In this document: positions 24,368-37,706 of the stretch, one piece after another
Position numbering within the stretch: the stretch's first letter is position 1
Layout of the letters: each line of letters opens with the position of its first letter
Source: Monoraphidium neglectum
Lineage: Eukaryota > Chlorophyta > Chlorophyceae > Sphaeropleales > Selenastraceae
DNA length: 64,000 bases
Reading direction: 5' to 3'
NCBI RefSeq assembly: GCF_000611645.1
Contig: NW_014013622.1
Span: 11,118 to 75,117, forward strand
Translations under genes and position numbers: made by a program
The notes under the pieces: generated by a model
What the model was told of the DNA's origin: nothing
The model's input: only the letters and a program-made list of their open reading frames with translations
The model's database searches: none

Positions 24368-27300
24368 TCAGCCGCCCCTTGACCCGCCCTTGCCGGCCCC
24401 CTCTACAAGCTTCCCCGCCGCCGCAACCGCGCCGGCCGGGTCCCGCTTGAACCGCATGAGGCAGCCCTGCAGCGCCGCCATGCTCACAGACGGCGCGGGG
24501 CCGAGCGCCTCGCCGAACGCGCGCGCCATGCTGCGCAGCTGCGCCGGCTGCAGGCCCAAGCCCCGCGCGGCCGGCGCCGCGGCCCCGGGCGACGGGTGGT
24601 CGAGGGGCTCGAGCGTTGGGGGCGTTGTGAAGTCGGCAGCCACTGCCTGTGCAGCGGGTGCCGAGGCGGTCTCGACAGGCGAGTCGGCGGGGGTCCCTGG
24701 GGGTGATGGGGGGGCTGCCTTGCCCAGGGGTGCTGCGGAGGCTGCCGCAAGCGTGGCAGTGATGGGCGTGGCGGCGGCCTTGGGGGCGGCTGCTTGCGGC
24801 ATGTCGGCGTAGAATGAGAAGAAGAGCTGGGGAGAAAGGCAAAAACAAGGGGTTGGAGGCGGAGGTGACAATGGATGACGACTGTGAGAGGGGCTGGCGG
24901 GATGCAACAGGGGTGGGGTTGCGTGGTGGATGGGCAGCACGCTGGCGCGGCGCAAGAGTGGGCCTTGTGAGCGCGGTGCGGCAATCGACGGCCAGCAACC
25001 CATCTTTCCCAGCCGAAGCGGCAGCAGCGGGCACCACTCGCACGCCCACCTCTTCGATCTGCTCGCGGCTCGCGTGGTCAAACTTGCAGCGCACGTCAAC
25101 CCTAGTCAATTCCACAGGGGAAGGTGTGTTGGATGCACGGTCGCCCAGTCGCCACAGCTGCGAGGTTGCTATGGACTATGTTGCGATGCAAACACGTTTG
25201 TCAAGCAAGGTCAGCAGCGGTCAAAGTTGTTGACCAGATCGTGCGCGGCCCGCGCACCTGCCGGGGCGAATCAGCGCCTCGTTGAGACGCTCAATGTGAT
25301 TAGTCGTCATGAACACCAACCGGCCCTGCGCAAAACGAACCCAATGTGCACGCGCAGCGCAGGGCCTCACGCGCCCAGCTGGAAACGAATCGCGGCGCTC
25401 GCGTGGCGTGCCCGCGCCCCTTTGACGCAATGCCACTTTAATTGTACTACACGCACACGGCGATGGGCCGCAACGGGGCAAGAGCATGCCACCTGGAGCC
25501 GGGTCCCACTATTTTCACAACCCTGGGGCAGGCGGGCGGCGCACCTCCTGCGCCGCCACCCCGTCAATCGCGTTGAGCAGCCCACTGAACGTCAGCCGTC
25601 CGCCGCCGCCGTCTGCGGCCGCGCGGGCCTGCGTGAAGGCGGCATCGACGTCCTCCAACAGCAGCAGGGCGCGGGCGCCTGCACAGGAGGGGGGGCGCGG
25701 GGGCGGAGTGGGGACGCCAATGGGTCGTCAGTGGTGTTTAAAGGTTTGTTTTGGCACCTAGTCAGTCCTTCCTGAAAATCAAAGTTTGTCAACAACCAAC
25801 GCTGCGGCTCCAGCTGTAGATACTCTCCTACTGCTCCCTTCTGCCTAGTTGTCGCCACACGCAAGGCGCCGTCTGCCAAATTCTCCTTTCTTCTGCTGCG
25901 TTTGACTCCCTCCCTGCACACAAAGGCCTGGCACACCCTTTTCACGTCCGCACCGGCCTGGTTGAGGAGCCCCCTCAGTATCTCATCCGACATGGCGGGG
26001 CTGGACAGGGTGATGGCGTATATGTCCAGCTGCAGGGCACCCGCAAGGCCCATCACCTGCCCACACGTTCAGGAGGCAGTTTGGGTGAAAAACAAAATGG
26101 TTGGGTGGGCGATGATGAGAGCCCAGCATTGTGGGGGGCATTGGGGCATTCAGAGCTGTACTCTGAAACATCAGTTGCTGGGGTCATACCATGGACACTT
26201 GCACCCACGGCGCTGTGCGGAAATGTGGAACCTGTGGCAAACCTCTGCTGCAGCAACGGCTTACGACGGTCCTGTTCAAAGCCCTCCCTCTGCTGGCTCC
26301 TCAGCCGCTCCCGTCTTTTCGCACCAAGCTGGTCTTGCCCGAGCCAGGCGGCCCATACAGCAGGTAGCCGCGCCGCCATGGGATGCCGTGCTGCGCGGCA
26401 TCACAGACAAGAGGGCGGAACCCACCCATTCATGAGTGTCGGAGGAAGCGAGGGCGGCGCGCCGGCAGCGCACGGTCTCGAGGCAGGGGGGCGCGGGCTG
26501 CAGGGAGGGCCGCCGGTGGCGGTGGTCTAAACGCTGTCGCACGCAGGGCCCAGGCATATGCGTGGCCTGCCCGCTCGATCCAGAAAGGATGCATTTGAAG
26601 CACCACAGCAGCTTGCTGCTTCAGTCCCCCTCACGTGTGAGTACCACTCCTCCGATTCAAGGAACTCTTGACAGTCATCCAAGATGGCTTCTGCCTGGCG
26701 GGTGCGGCAGGCATCAGACAGGGAGACAGGCCAGGCAGAGGGCGTCGAGTGACTGCAGCAGTGGCACGTGCAGCACAGGTGTTGTTTGGAGCGGATAGCC
26801 AGAGCCGCAGCAGCGATCGCAACCGCCGGCGCCGCAGGCGCCGGCGCCGCCGTTAAGCATGGCTGAGGGTCGGGGGGATTGCATGTACAGCGTTATGATG
26901 CCAATGGAGGGAAGCAGGGCCGCACCTGGCCCTGCGGCAGTACGACTGATGAGAGCGGCCTCACTGGGCGGCTGCCGACCTGCTGCCAGTAGCCGTCCTG
27001 GGGTTGAGGGGGGGGGCAGGGGTTTGCCGCCGGCAGTAAAGCCAGCGCCAGACAGGAATGCGGCGGCCTTGACCTTGTGTTGATGTGCTGTGCTCGTGTG
27101 TGCACGGCGGGGGCACCAAGGCTTTCATCGGCACGAAGCACATTCACCTACCCTCAGGGAGACTTGCACATGAGCACCGCGCGCATTTACCTCGTCGTTC
27201 TATGTCATGCAGCAGAGACGAGCACGCACGCACCTGGTCCACGCTCCAGACGCCCGTCCGCTGCCGCTGGCTGCTGCGGTACGAGTCGGCCGCATCGAGC

Positions 27301-28938
27301 AGCAGCTGCTCGAGGGGCAGCCGCGACGTGCCGATGGTGGCCAGATGGAGCGTCTCCATCAGCAGCCTGGGGGGTTGTCATGTGTGGGGTCGTGGGCGCG
27401 AGAATGATGTCAACATACAAATGGATGTTGCTGTGTTGCAGAACGATGATATCCTGACAAGACTCAGGAGCGGTTGAAATCGCGGCTTGAGCCTCACCGC
27501 TGACATGGCACGAGCTTCGCGCACACAACAATGGACTTCCGGAGCTCCGCACCCCGGGCTGCTGCGCATGGCGCAGCTCCAAGCCCCCTCGCACCCGCCC
27601 AGCCCGCGACGAAGACGCGCCTGGCGTTGGCAGCGAGCTGGGGGTTGCCGGTCGCGCGGCGTCGCGACACCCCAATCCAGCGGCCTTTGTAGCGCAGCAT
27701 GTGCCAGCCGGGCGCAGGGAGGAAGGTCACCTGCTCTTCATTGGGAGCAGTCAATGATTGGTCATGGAAACAAGATTCACACGCTGAAAAACAACTATAA
27801 AAGCTGGCGCGCCACACTCCCCAAACGATGCAGGTAGCGGCGGCGTAAGCCTCGAATTGATCATCAGTGCCCCCCCGCGCCTGCTAGCCAGGACGCAGGC
27901 ACTCACGCTCGGCGGCGCGTCCGCGGCGGCGCCGGCCTGCTGCAGCGCGGCCGGCACGCTGGTGCCGAACGTGCTCCCCAGGGATGTGTGCACCGAGACG
28001 CAGCGGCTGTCGCGGAACGACGGCTGCTGCGACAGCCAGTACATAACCCTGCGGTTCAGGGGCCGCGACATGCAGCGGTTTTCGGCGCGCTTCAGCGGCG
28101 CGCGCCTCAGAATGGGGTATCGGCGGAGAGGACTACACAGGCAAGGGGGTGAAAGTTAAGCCCAGGAGGATGCCATGCCCTGGGGCTGCCTGCTGTCGAC
28201 GAGCTCGTGCGTTGGGGAGGTGACATCAGCATGACATCAGCGTGCCATCAGCCGCACGGCCCTACCATCGGTAAGCGTCGTCTCGGCTGTCAATTTCGGC
28301 GGAGACCACCACGCGGCGCCTGCAGAGCTCCAGGCTGCGCGGGAGCCCCGCGGGCGGCGCGATGCCAGGGGAGTTTGGCGGGCTGGCAGAGGCTGGTGGC
28401 GTGCGCAGGCTTCCTGCGATTCAGTGACACGGCCACTACTCTGTGCGCCCTCGCCCCTGACTCGGCCCGTGGTGGTGATTCAATCAAATGAGCCTCTCAA
28501 GCGCCTTTTTAGGAAGCACCTGCCACAGCATGCTATATTTGGTGCCGCACCAGCATAGACATGGCCGCCGCCCTTGACGACCTCGGCACCCTCGCAGCGA
28601 CCCCCGCACTCTGCTCACCCGTGCAGCAGCGCGCTGCGAGCCGCCGCCAGGCATGCGCCCACGACCATGAGCGTCAAGCCGCCCTGGGTGAACTGATTGC
28701 TTGTAAGCAGGCCGTCCAGCAGCGAGGGCGCGCCGCCGCCACTAATGCATGCCGCCCCTGCATTTGCCGCCCCAACAGACGGCGCCGTTTCGCTGCCAGG
28801 GGCCGCCGCTTGCCGCAGTGCATCCGCACGTGCAAAGAAGAGACGCTGTCCGCCCGCTGGACAGTATTGAGATGCTGTGTAAGGGGCCAGCGTCGCGACC
28901 AGCCGCGTTCCGCGCATCAAGCAGCGGCGCAGCGTCAT
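24368..28938 (-). CDS. BCS1: BCS1-like AAA ATPase
   Basis: Mitochondrial inner-membrane AAA chaperone family (in yeast and animals it inserts the Rieske protein into complex III). Thirteen exons: 28938-28619, 28319-28266, 28048-27907, 27730-27621, 27366-27234, 26997-26926, 26694-26635, 26390-26325, 26056-25954, 25678-25545, 25325-25258, 25101-25050 and 24826-24368; 590 residues, all phases agree. The N terminus is Arg-rich ([19 protein letters not shown]), followed by a transmembrane helix ([18 protein letters not shown]). The BCS1-specific part includes YKGRWIGV and [14 protein letters not shown] motifs are Walker A GPPGSGKT (310-317), Walker [12 protein letters not shown] (358-368), [13 protein letters not shown] and [19 protein letters not shown]. 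The C end ([16 protein letters not shown]) matches the BCS1 tail after an Ala/Pro-rich insert. One intron (27620-27367) fits only as GC-AG. The position of the Arg-rich N terminus before the span is longer than in yeast BCS1. Confidence 0.93.
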
Positions 28939-29889
28939 GTCGTCTTTCAATTGCGGTGTGGCCACCACAAACTGGGCACGTGGCGCTTTGTGACTAGCGT
29001 CACCTCAATGAATTTTACAACGTGGATTCGATGCGACGGGGGGGAATCTAGATGAGGTTTTTGAAGCCAGCTGCGGCTTGATCAACGATCTCGAGCCACT
29101 GCACCTGTGGAGCAATGTGTCGCGTCATTTAAATAACACCGCATACTACGAGGTTATGCGGCCTGAGCCCGGCTGTCGGTGGTCATAGCTCGTGGGTGAC
29201 CAGGTAACCACCCCACCGATGCAGGTGACCCATGGCTGACATACGTAGGTACGATACACGTGCGGCAGGCCACCATCCATGAAACTTCCAGCAATTCTGG
29301 GGCACACATGCAAACAGTCAAAGTGAGGGAGGTGCACGGTCGTGTGCACATGCGCTGTTGGGTGGGCAGGCCAGTGACGCGTTTGCTCGGCATTGCTGCT
29401 GACAAGCGCGTTCCAGGTATCCTGTCCTGGCGCATGGCATCTCCGGCATGGATGTGCTCGTGTTGCACAGGGGTTCTTTTGTCTTTAGGTACACATGTAT
29501 GTATTGCCACAAACCCCTGGTCACATCAAAGCCACATCGTCTGTGGTCCCGCTGGCTTGCCTGTCCAATTTCCATCCCGTCACCCTCGCGCTGCGAATGT
29601 CGTTTGGCCTGTGGCGCGTGCAGTTTGTGAGACACCAAATGTATTTTGGGCAAGCAGCCTCCGGCTGGGACGGCTGGGGAGATGGCCAGTCCAAGGGGAA
29701 TCAGGAAGAACGAAAGCGCAATCCACAAGTTATCCTGGGAGGATGTCCACACCGCCAATGCAGACCGCGCAACGCTGGCCCAGGGACGCTGATTGCATCA
29801 CGTGCCGGCCACCTACGCATAGGGTTCAGCTATGGCAAAGCCAAGGATCAATATGAGTGGCTTTGCACCACGCCTACTCATCCATGCAT
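28939..29889. other. Intergenic stretch upstream of BCS1
   Basis: BCS1 5' flank plus unassigned DNA. No gene, RNA or repeat could be supported in it. Confidence 0.45.
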
Positions 29890-30240
29890 ACTGCCAGCCT
29901 ACGCACATGCAGGATTTTCCAAATCGTGGACCTACCATGGGCGTGCGTGCAATGTGGAGTATGGAGTAACAAGATTCAGCACATTGCTTCAATGATGGTA
30001 TATAAATGAGGTCGGCAAGCCAACATTGCTGAACGAGGGGACCACACATGTGGGGTGGCGGCTAGGCCGGCGTGCGCCCCCTGATAATCAAACGTAGCAC
30101 CACTCTCAACCACCATTATCACATCCTTCACCGGGTTTCATAGAGCCTGCAACACATCCACACACCTGCGCTCTGCAGACTGGCCCCTTGTCAAATGACT
30201 TGCAGCCATGCCAAATGGGTACCCCTGCTGCGGGATCACT
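29890..30240 (-). repeat. MYND-family downstream flanking block, copy A
   Basis: Read on the minus strand, this matches the blocks after copies B, C and D. Shared signatures include a GTGATxxTGGTGGTTGA motif and the string ACTCCACATTGCA. Confidence 0.7.
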
Positions 30241-30255
30241 CTTGATGGGTGACTC

Positions 30256-30258
30256 TTA

Positions 30259-30290
<32 letters not shown>

Positions 30291-33200
30291 CCTGCTGCTG
30301 CTGCTGCTGCACCTGCTGCTGCTGCTGCAGCTGCTGCTGCTGCTGCGGCGGCGGCTGAACAATCCCATTCCGCAGCTCCAGCTGCGCCTGCTTGCACTGC
30401 TGCCTGTGCCCCGTCCGCACCCAGTGGTTGCGGCAGCAGGCCTGGCTGCAGTAGCGCACCCCCGTCAGCGTGCCGCACCCCGCACAGCGCCGCAGCTCCG
30501 CGCCCTGCGCGGATGTTCTACCGCAATATGAGCAGCCTCGAGTGCGGCCGCTGCGTGGCCCCCTTGCCGCAAGACACGCTTGCCGCAGGCCCGCTCCGGG
30601 CGCCGCGGTGCCGGCGGCGGCTGGCTTCGGCGGCTGAGGCTGGGGTGTGGTTGGCTCACATGCGTCGTCACGTGCTGTCAACAAGGCAGGGGCCTGGAGC
30701 CATCTGTCCTCCTCAGGATTCTCCTCAACCTCAACCCTGACCGCAGCCGTGCCCGCTAACATCGCTGCCAATGAGGTCCAGCCCTCCTTGGGCATCAATT
30801 CAAGACGCACCGCACGCAGGGCGGCGTGAATTGCCGGCGCAGTCATGGTGATGCAGCTGCCGTGCGCGGCCTCCGCTGGAGCGCCCCCGATGCAAACACT
30901 GCAGACAGGCCCAAAGGCACGGCCGTCACCAGCCACTGGGCGCTGCACGGCGGCGCGAAGCGCGTCGGTGCCGACTCGGAAGAGCATCGTCGCAGGCGGC
31001 AGCGGCCAATCAGATGCGGCCGCTTTGCCTCCACGGCGCTCGCTGCCGTAACTCCCGCTGCTGCCACTCGGCTGGCTCAGGGCAACCCGCCCCTCGGAAC
31101 AAGGCTCGCGCAAAGCACTTCGTGCGGGATGGTCGTCCTCGTGAGGGGCTGGCTGCTGCCTGCCCGCCAAGCGGCGCGCGTCGGCCAGCAGACGGGCAAG
31201 CAGCGGCCGCAGCTTCTCGCCTGCTGTTGTGTCCCTGCTCGCCGCCGCGTCCTCTAAGCTGCAGGCCGCCTCCACAATTGCCGACGCCAGGAGCGCTTGG
31301 CCGGTCAGCCGGCCGCAGCCGCAGAAACAGGCGTCGGCGGCGGCGGCGCTCAGCTCCTCCAGCGGGCGCGGCGCCGGCGGCGGCCCTGCGCAGCAGCTGC
31401 TGCTGCCGCTGCTGCTGCTGCCCTCTGGCTCCTGGGTGTCGACCAGCAGTATGAGAGCCACAGCCGAGCACACCGCAGCGCACGTCTCGTGCGCCGCGTG
31501 GGCGGTCTTGTCCGCGATACTGTCAGGGCTGTCGGCACTGTGATCGCCGCTGCCGGTGCTGCTGCCGGTGCTGCTGCTGCCATTGCCACCGCCGCTGGTG
31601 CTGCCGCTGCCACTGCAGAGGCTGCTGGTGTTGCCGTCACCAACGACAGCCCCGCCGCAGCCCTCCTCCTGGCGGCCGCGCCGGTGGGTGGCGAGCTCCC
31701 TCATGCTCTGACGCAGCAGCGAGGGCGCCGCGCGAAGCACCTCGTCCCACGCGCCCGCCCCCGTCAGCCGCGTCGCGCCGCTTGAAGCGTCCAGCAGCGC
31801 GCCTGCGACCAGCAACCGCAGCCCGGCCGCGGCGTGCGCCTTGCACTGCCACAACCGCAGCACATCAGAGGCCTCCGCCGTGCAGTCGGGCAGCTGCAGG
31901 AGGGCCGCGCTCAGCAGCGCGCGCACAAGCGACCCATCCGGGTCGGCGGCGTCCGGGCAGCCGGCGAGGCGCGTCGCGATGTATGACACTTTGTGCGCGC
32001 CGCGCAATGCCTCGCGCAGTGCTGTGGCGTCACCTGAAGAGCTCGCGCGCCGCAGCTCGGCGGTCACACGTCCGAGGAACGCGGCAGTGCCCCGAATGAT
32101 CCTCTCCTCCTGTGCGGCCTCACGTAGCAAGCCAGGAGCCAGCAGTGCCAGCGTGTCCGCCGCAACTTCCGCCCAACTGGCGCCCCCCTCAGGGGCGAGC
32201 CCCCGTGCGATCGCGGACAGCAGCGCCGCGCGCATGCGCGAGGTTGCGGCGGCCTCCATGCTGCGGCCGATCCACGAGATGAAGCGGGGCGCGTGCTTGC
32301 CGGCAGCGGCGGCCGCGGCAACGGCGATGGGGGTCGCCCAGCGGTCCAGCAGGGCGACTGTGTTGCCCCCCTGCATCAGGACGGCCCCCGCCGCCTCCTC
32401 GTCTCGGCGAATCAACTCTTCCAGCGCGCCGAGGGCGCACTCCCGCACAATGTCCTGAGGGGGCAGACGGGTCGGCGCGGGCCGGCGGGCATTTGAATGC
32501 TATTGGTCGGGACGTAGCGGGGGCCAGGAGGAGGTGGGAAATCGCGTCGCACACGCGATCAAGGACTGCCGGCGCGCCAAAACGACGTCACGCCCGCCGG
32601 CCGCGCGGCCTTACCACGCAGCAGCCCCCTGCGTTTTGGCCCGACCCAAACCGCGTCGCCCCGCTCACGGTGATGCGGCGGCGGTCTGGCTTCCGCCCAT
32701 CTCCCGCCACAGCGACTAGATCGAGCGCCACGCCGGGCGGCATCGCCCGAGCCAGGTTTTCCCCAAACCCAGGGTCTGCCAGCAGCAACGTCATCTCCTT
32801 CAGCACACTGATCAAACACGGCGCCCGGATCAAGCACCCCCTGCTTCGGCGTGCCTGGGGGCTGCGACTGGCGTAGTCTCGCACCGCTTTGGCCAGGCTG
32901 CAGGCCAGTGCTTCCATGTCGCCCGGCCGCAAGCTGGCCGCCAGCAGGCTGTAGTCCTCCTTGTACGACGACGTGCTGTAGTCACGCGACAGGCCGGCAA
33001 TGGCTCCATGGCAGGTGGTGTCTAAGTCTGCGACGCAGCTACCCACCATGCGGCAGGCAGCCGAGACGAACTCTGGCTCGGCGACGAGCGCGGCGCGGCC
33101 GTCGGCGCCGCAGTTGTCGAGCAGGCCGACGCAGGCCTTGAAAGCGGAGTCGCGCAGCAGGCGGCTGCGCAGACAGGGAGTGGTGTGGGGATGAGCCGCG

Positions 33201-34280
33201 CACAGGGCCAGGCGCAGCCGAGAGCGCCCAGGTCGACGCTGCTGCTTAATCAACAGCGCCAGCTGAGCACGTGCGGGCTCGTCTTTGTCTGCTGCACGAT
33301 ACTGTAGATCAGCTGGCCTCAACATGAGCATTCAGAAATACCAGCAAGCGGCATCGCAAGGCGCTCACTCAGGAACCTGCTCGGCAGGGTCCAGCAGCCG
33401 CGTGAGCGCCCGCACCATGCCCTCCTCCCGCAGCACCAGGGCAGCAGACTCGGCGCAGTGCGTCGTCATGTGCTCCACCACCCCTGCGGCCCACAAGGCG
33501 GTGCGGTTGGCGCTGCCGATGCAGGCGACTGCGCGGCCGAGGAAGCCCGGCGCGGCGGCCAGCTGCACCTGCCTTGCAATCGCCAGATCAGCACCTTTGA
33601 GCATGGGGCGGGGAGAGGGTGGGTCAATCATTCGCACCAGCTGCAACAAATTCAACAGCCGTCCCGACCGTGTGGCCATTCAGCCTGCGTGGCTTCACTC
33701 GCATTGGTCGCACTGCTGCATTTGTGGTGTCCGCGGCCACCCGTAACGCGTGTGTTTGCATAGCGAGCGGCCTGTGTGCTTAGTGGTCACCCCCTTGAAG
33801 TGCTGCCAGCGTGGCTGCCTCCTGCATGGCTGCTCCTGCACGCTCGCGGTGCTTGTTCGCAGTACAAGTCGATGCTGTCGCGAGACAGGCAGTCCGGACT
33901 GGCAGTCCGGCGGGTTTCCTCTGCCGCTTGTTTGCGCAAAGCTTACCATCCACAAGCAAAACAGCTGCCATTAAAACCACCTCTGCTGCACTGATGTCCG
34001 TTGTGCCCAGGCAGCCCAGCAGCTGCTGCAGCACAGCGTCCGACAGGACCACCGCCGTGGCGGGCGGAGCCCTGCTTCCTGCAGCCGCGGCGACCCGGCC
34101 ATGATCGGCCTAAACCGCTGTGAGGAGCGAGCGCAGGGCGGCCGCAGCGCGCTGCATCGTTGTCTCTGTGGTGCGGCGCGCAGGCTTGTGCCTCAGCACG
34201 GCGACCAGGGCGAGGACGGCGTCGTCCAAGGGTTGTGTGCGCTCCGCTGCGGCACCCTCGCGAACCGGCACTGCCGCCAT
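30256..34280 (-). pseudogene. ARM-like/MYND zinc-finger family, copy A (inverted; nonsense in exon 1)
   Basis: Four exons: 34280-33947, 33594-33369, 33164-32669 and 32454-30256, with phases 1, 2 and 0 identical to copies C and D (1,085 codons). Exon 1 contains an in-frame TAG at 34112-34110 (codon 57), where the other copies read AlaGluAla; the remaining frame is open. Exons 1-3 code helical, Leu/Ala-rich segments such as QLAAAPGFLGRAVACIGSAN and AFKACVGLL, reminiscent of ARM/HEAT repeats. Exon 4 continues this, passes a Ser/Gly-rich linker and ends in a MYND finger (CSYCGRTSAQGA, RCAGCG, RYCSQACCRNHWVRTGH) followed by poly-Gln. MYND fingers bind proline-rich peptides or partner proteins; this family's role is unknown. 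It is probably a recent pseudogene, but a sequencing error or a shorter product starting downstream is possible. Confidence 0.82.
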
Positions 34281-34479
34281 CGCGGAATGCAAGAGAAGGG
34301 ATGGCTGTGGTCGTGCTAGGATTTCAGAACAGTACTGTGGATCGTTGAACAGTATGGTGGCTGGCAGCCTCGGTTCAATTTGCAAGTGACGAACACAGTA
34401 TTTGAACCGTGCGACATTTGCGTGCCTGACTTTTGAGCCACAAGAAGGTGAACTAGCGCAGTCACCCGTCGATATCATC

Positions 34480-34860
34480 CACGCTGTTGCTACCAATCAC
34501 CATGCATGGGGGCAGTCGCTCGCCGAGCATGGTGTGCGTGGGCGCTGAGCTGGCAAGTGACAGCATGCTTGTGAGCTTGGCAGCCTTTACCCACCATCCA
34601 CAAAGCCTGTTGCCTTGTGCGGTCAGGCATCCAGATGCTGACCACCCCCAGCGTGCTGGCATAGCTGATGATTGCATATGCCACGCATATGCCCATACTG
34701 TGCTCCTGCTCCTGCCTCCGGTACCAGGCGACTCCTGTGCCCCTTCCCCTGCCATTGAGGCCGGTTCTAGGTTTGGTGTCGGCCTGTGATGTTCCAGATG
34801 GAGGCCCGATCAATTACTGTTTGATTTTCTGTGCTTTGCGTCGGGATCACAAACCGCTAA
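34480..34860 (-). repeat. MYND-family upstream flanking block, copy A
   Basis: The reverse complement carries the signatures found upstream of B, C and D: AACATCACAGGCC, GACACCAAACC and AGCATGCTGTCA. It lies about 200-580 bases before the copy A start codon, as in the other copies. Confidence 0.75.
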
Positions 34861-35482
34861 GCAAACGGCCTGCCTGATTGTGCAGCAGCAGCCTAGCGCC
34901 AAGCGGCGCCAGGCGTCGAGAGCGCAGTCCAGGGTGCTGCCTGGCATTCCTTTATTCGTGGTTCTGGGCTGCCCGCTCAAGGCAAGCTTGCTAAAATGAG
35001 CCATCACAGCCATAATATCTATACCATCGACGCGCAGCACCCTGCCAAACGGGATAACCGGCGCCAAGCAACGCGCCGTGCATGCAGAGTGTGAGTTGGA
35101 CAGTGTGGGTTTGAGGCAGGGGCGGGCGCAGGCGCGAAACGGCATATGGAGAGCACGCTGCTCTCACAGACGCATCGTTGCAGATGCGCGCACACGCGCG
35201 CGTGCGCGTGCCCCGCGCGCACAATTTGCGCAACCCGGCGTAACCCGCGGGTTACGCTGGGTTATCAAGGGCGTCCGTTGGTAGGGACCGTCTGCACCAT
35301 GTGGTGAGGAAACAAGGCTGCTGGGCAGTATCATCCCATATCCTCGAAGGCACGAGCGTTACTCAATGAACAAGCCAGAATATTGTGCACGTCGCCCCAG
35401 CCGCATGTGTGATCGAGAGGCACGCTGGCCAGAAACCCACCGCCTGTCAACCCAGCGTGCCCCCACTCGCATCGTCACTTCA
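34861..35482. other. Intergenic stretch between copy A and PF23
   Basis: No gene seen. It contains a CG-rich alternating purine-pyrimidine stretch near 35190-35220 and the PF23 3' flank. Confidence 0.4.
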
Positions 35483-37675
35483 TTAGCACGTAAGGGACCC
35501 CAGCATGCGCTGCTCATCCTCCTCCATCCGACGCGCCTGCGCCTCGTCGCGCAGCAGGCAGTACAGCTCCCGCGCGCCGCGGTACAGTCCCGCCGCTTCC
35601 TTGCCACGCTTAAGGCAGCCGCTTGCCAGCGCCATGCGGGCGGCAACCCGGGCAGCCGCTGTGACATGCGCGCGCCACGGCGCCTCCTCACCCCCTGCAG
35701 GTGCTGCTGTGTCGTTCCGGGCATCGCTGCAGCCATCACAAGCACCTCCTGATTCAGGTGCGGACAAGCTGCAGCCATCAACACGCAGCAGCTGCCTGGC
35801 AGCTGCAACGACTTCGTCCAAAGGCGCCAGGCCCTCCGGATGTCCGCCCTGTACGCTCTGATGCAGCGCATCGCCCACATCAGGATGCGGCTGGGCAACC
35901 CCGACGGCCCCACTCGCACCAATACTGCTGCAGCTTGCACTCGATCCTGGGTCGGGGCCAGCAACCTCGGAATGCGCGGCCGACATGGCGCCAGCCGCCT
36001 CACAAAGTGCTTTGCGGGGGTCCGTTTCCAGCAGCGGCAGCAGTGCGCTCAGCGCGGCGCGGCAGTCCGAGAGGCACTGATCGTATCGCTCCAGGGGCAG
36101 CCAGCAGGCGGCCCTATTCGCCAGGGCGCGCGCAGCTTCGGCGTTGCCAGTGCCGCGCTGCGCAAACATAAGGAACGTGCCGCAAGAGTGGTATGTAAAG
36201 ACACCCAAGTCTCGCGCCATGGTTTACATCCGCTCTGCACCTTGGCAGCAGCACCGGTTCTCGTTCAGAGCGGCAGCAGTCGCCCACCCCCTGGAATGTT
36301 GGTGTTTGCTGAAATTATCGCACAAAGCAGGCCGCACCCTTCAAGGCCAGCACATGGCACCCACCTGCATCTCAAGAGCCACTCCAAACGCCTGCGCCGC
36401 CCCCTCGTAGTCCCGCACCCTGAACCGCTCCGCCGCCCTCTCCCACACCGCTGCCGTCGTCGCCGCCCCCTGCCGCGTGGCGGCCTCGCCGCCGCCGCTG
36501 CCATGCTCACCAGGCGCGTCCCCCTCTGCTGCATCCGCCGCGGCAGAAGGCGTGGCTGCTGCGCCTGTGGTCTGGGGACACGCTGCCCGCACCTCTGACA
36601 GGTCTGCCACCAGCCGCTCGTTTCCGGGATCATACCTGAGAGGCAGTGTTGGGCACAACAGGTGGCACAACAGGCGTCGACAGACGGGTGAACACTGCAG
36701 GCGGGGATCGGCTGGGAAACTCTGCAACGCACGAAAGTCCAGCGAGGCCCACGAGAAATACCCATCCGGGCGCAGCCTGGTTGCGATGCTCCTGCCCGAG
36801 AGCCTCACCTGAGGGCCTCTCGCAGGTCCGCCTCTGCCGCTTCCAGCTGCCCCAGCTGCACGGTAGCCGCCGCGCGCCTGCCCAGAAGCTTCACCAGCAG
36901 CCGCGCCAGCCGCTTGCACTCCGGCACACCCCCTCCTGCCAAGGACTCTGGACTGGCCCTGCTCTCACTGGGTGCCTGACGCGCTGCTGCCGACTCGGGG
37001 TTCTCTAGAGCACGGCCGGCCGGCCGCGCCGCATTGGGCTGCCTCATGCTCGCCCCCGCCGCGCCCGGCTGCTGCGCCCGCTCCAGGCGCGCGCGCACGA
37101 GCTCGAGCGCCGCGGAGCAGTCCGCCACCACGGCGGCAGCGGCGCCGAGCTTCAGGTGGCACGCGGCGCGGTTGGCCAGCAGCGGCGCGGCGTCTGGCGG
37201 CTCCAGCAGCAGGGCGCGGGTGTAGGCGTTGCCCGCGCCTTGGTAGTTGCCCTGCTCGGGCGTGAACACGGTTGCAGGGTAGGCCGGGTTGGGCAACAAA
37301 TCACCGTTGGCAACCAGTCGCCTCGTACAACGCTGCACTTCCTGCCCGTGCCAAGAGGCGCCGCGGCGCCTTTGCGGCACACGCGTCCCTGGACACTGCT
37401 GGATTTTTTTGTCCCCCTTTCCAGGCTGACCTGCTTGAAGAGCGCGTCCCCCTTGTCCTTGAGGAACGCGGGCTGGCGGTCGGCAATGTCGGCGCTGTCG
37501 CGAGGGACCTGCTGGTGCGGCATGTTGGCGTTCCGGTGCATGTGTGCGAGTGCGCATGCTCATGAATGGGAGCATGTGTGCATGTTTTTGGGCACGCGCG
37601 TGTGCACGTACCTGCAAACATGTCTGTATGTGTGTGAGAACGTGCATACGTACATGTGTGTGTGTGCGTGCGTGC

Positions 37676-37706
<31 letters not shown>

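Noticed and set aside
25921..26056. BCS1 exon 9 continuing to GADVKR before splicing
   Set aside because: The later donors give the wrong phase for the Walker B exon; splicing after AsnGlnAla restores [17 protein letters not shown].
30240..30352. CTG-rich stretches as a CRISPR or structured satellite array
   Set aside because: They are trinucleotide slippage tracts coding poly-Gln ends, with no spacers.
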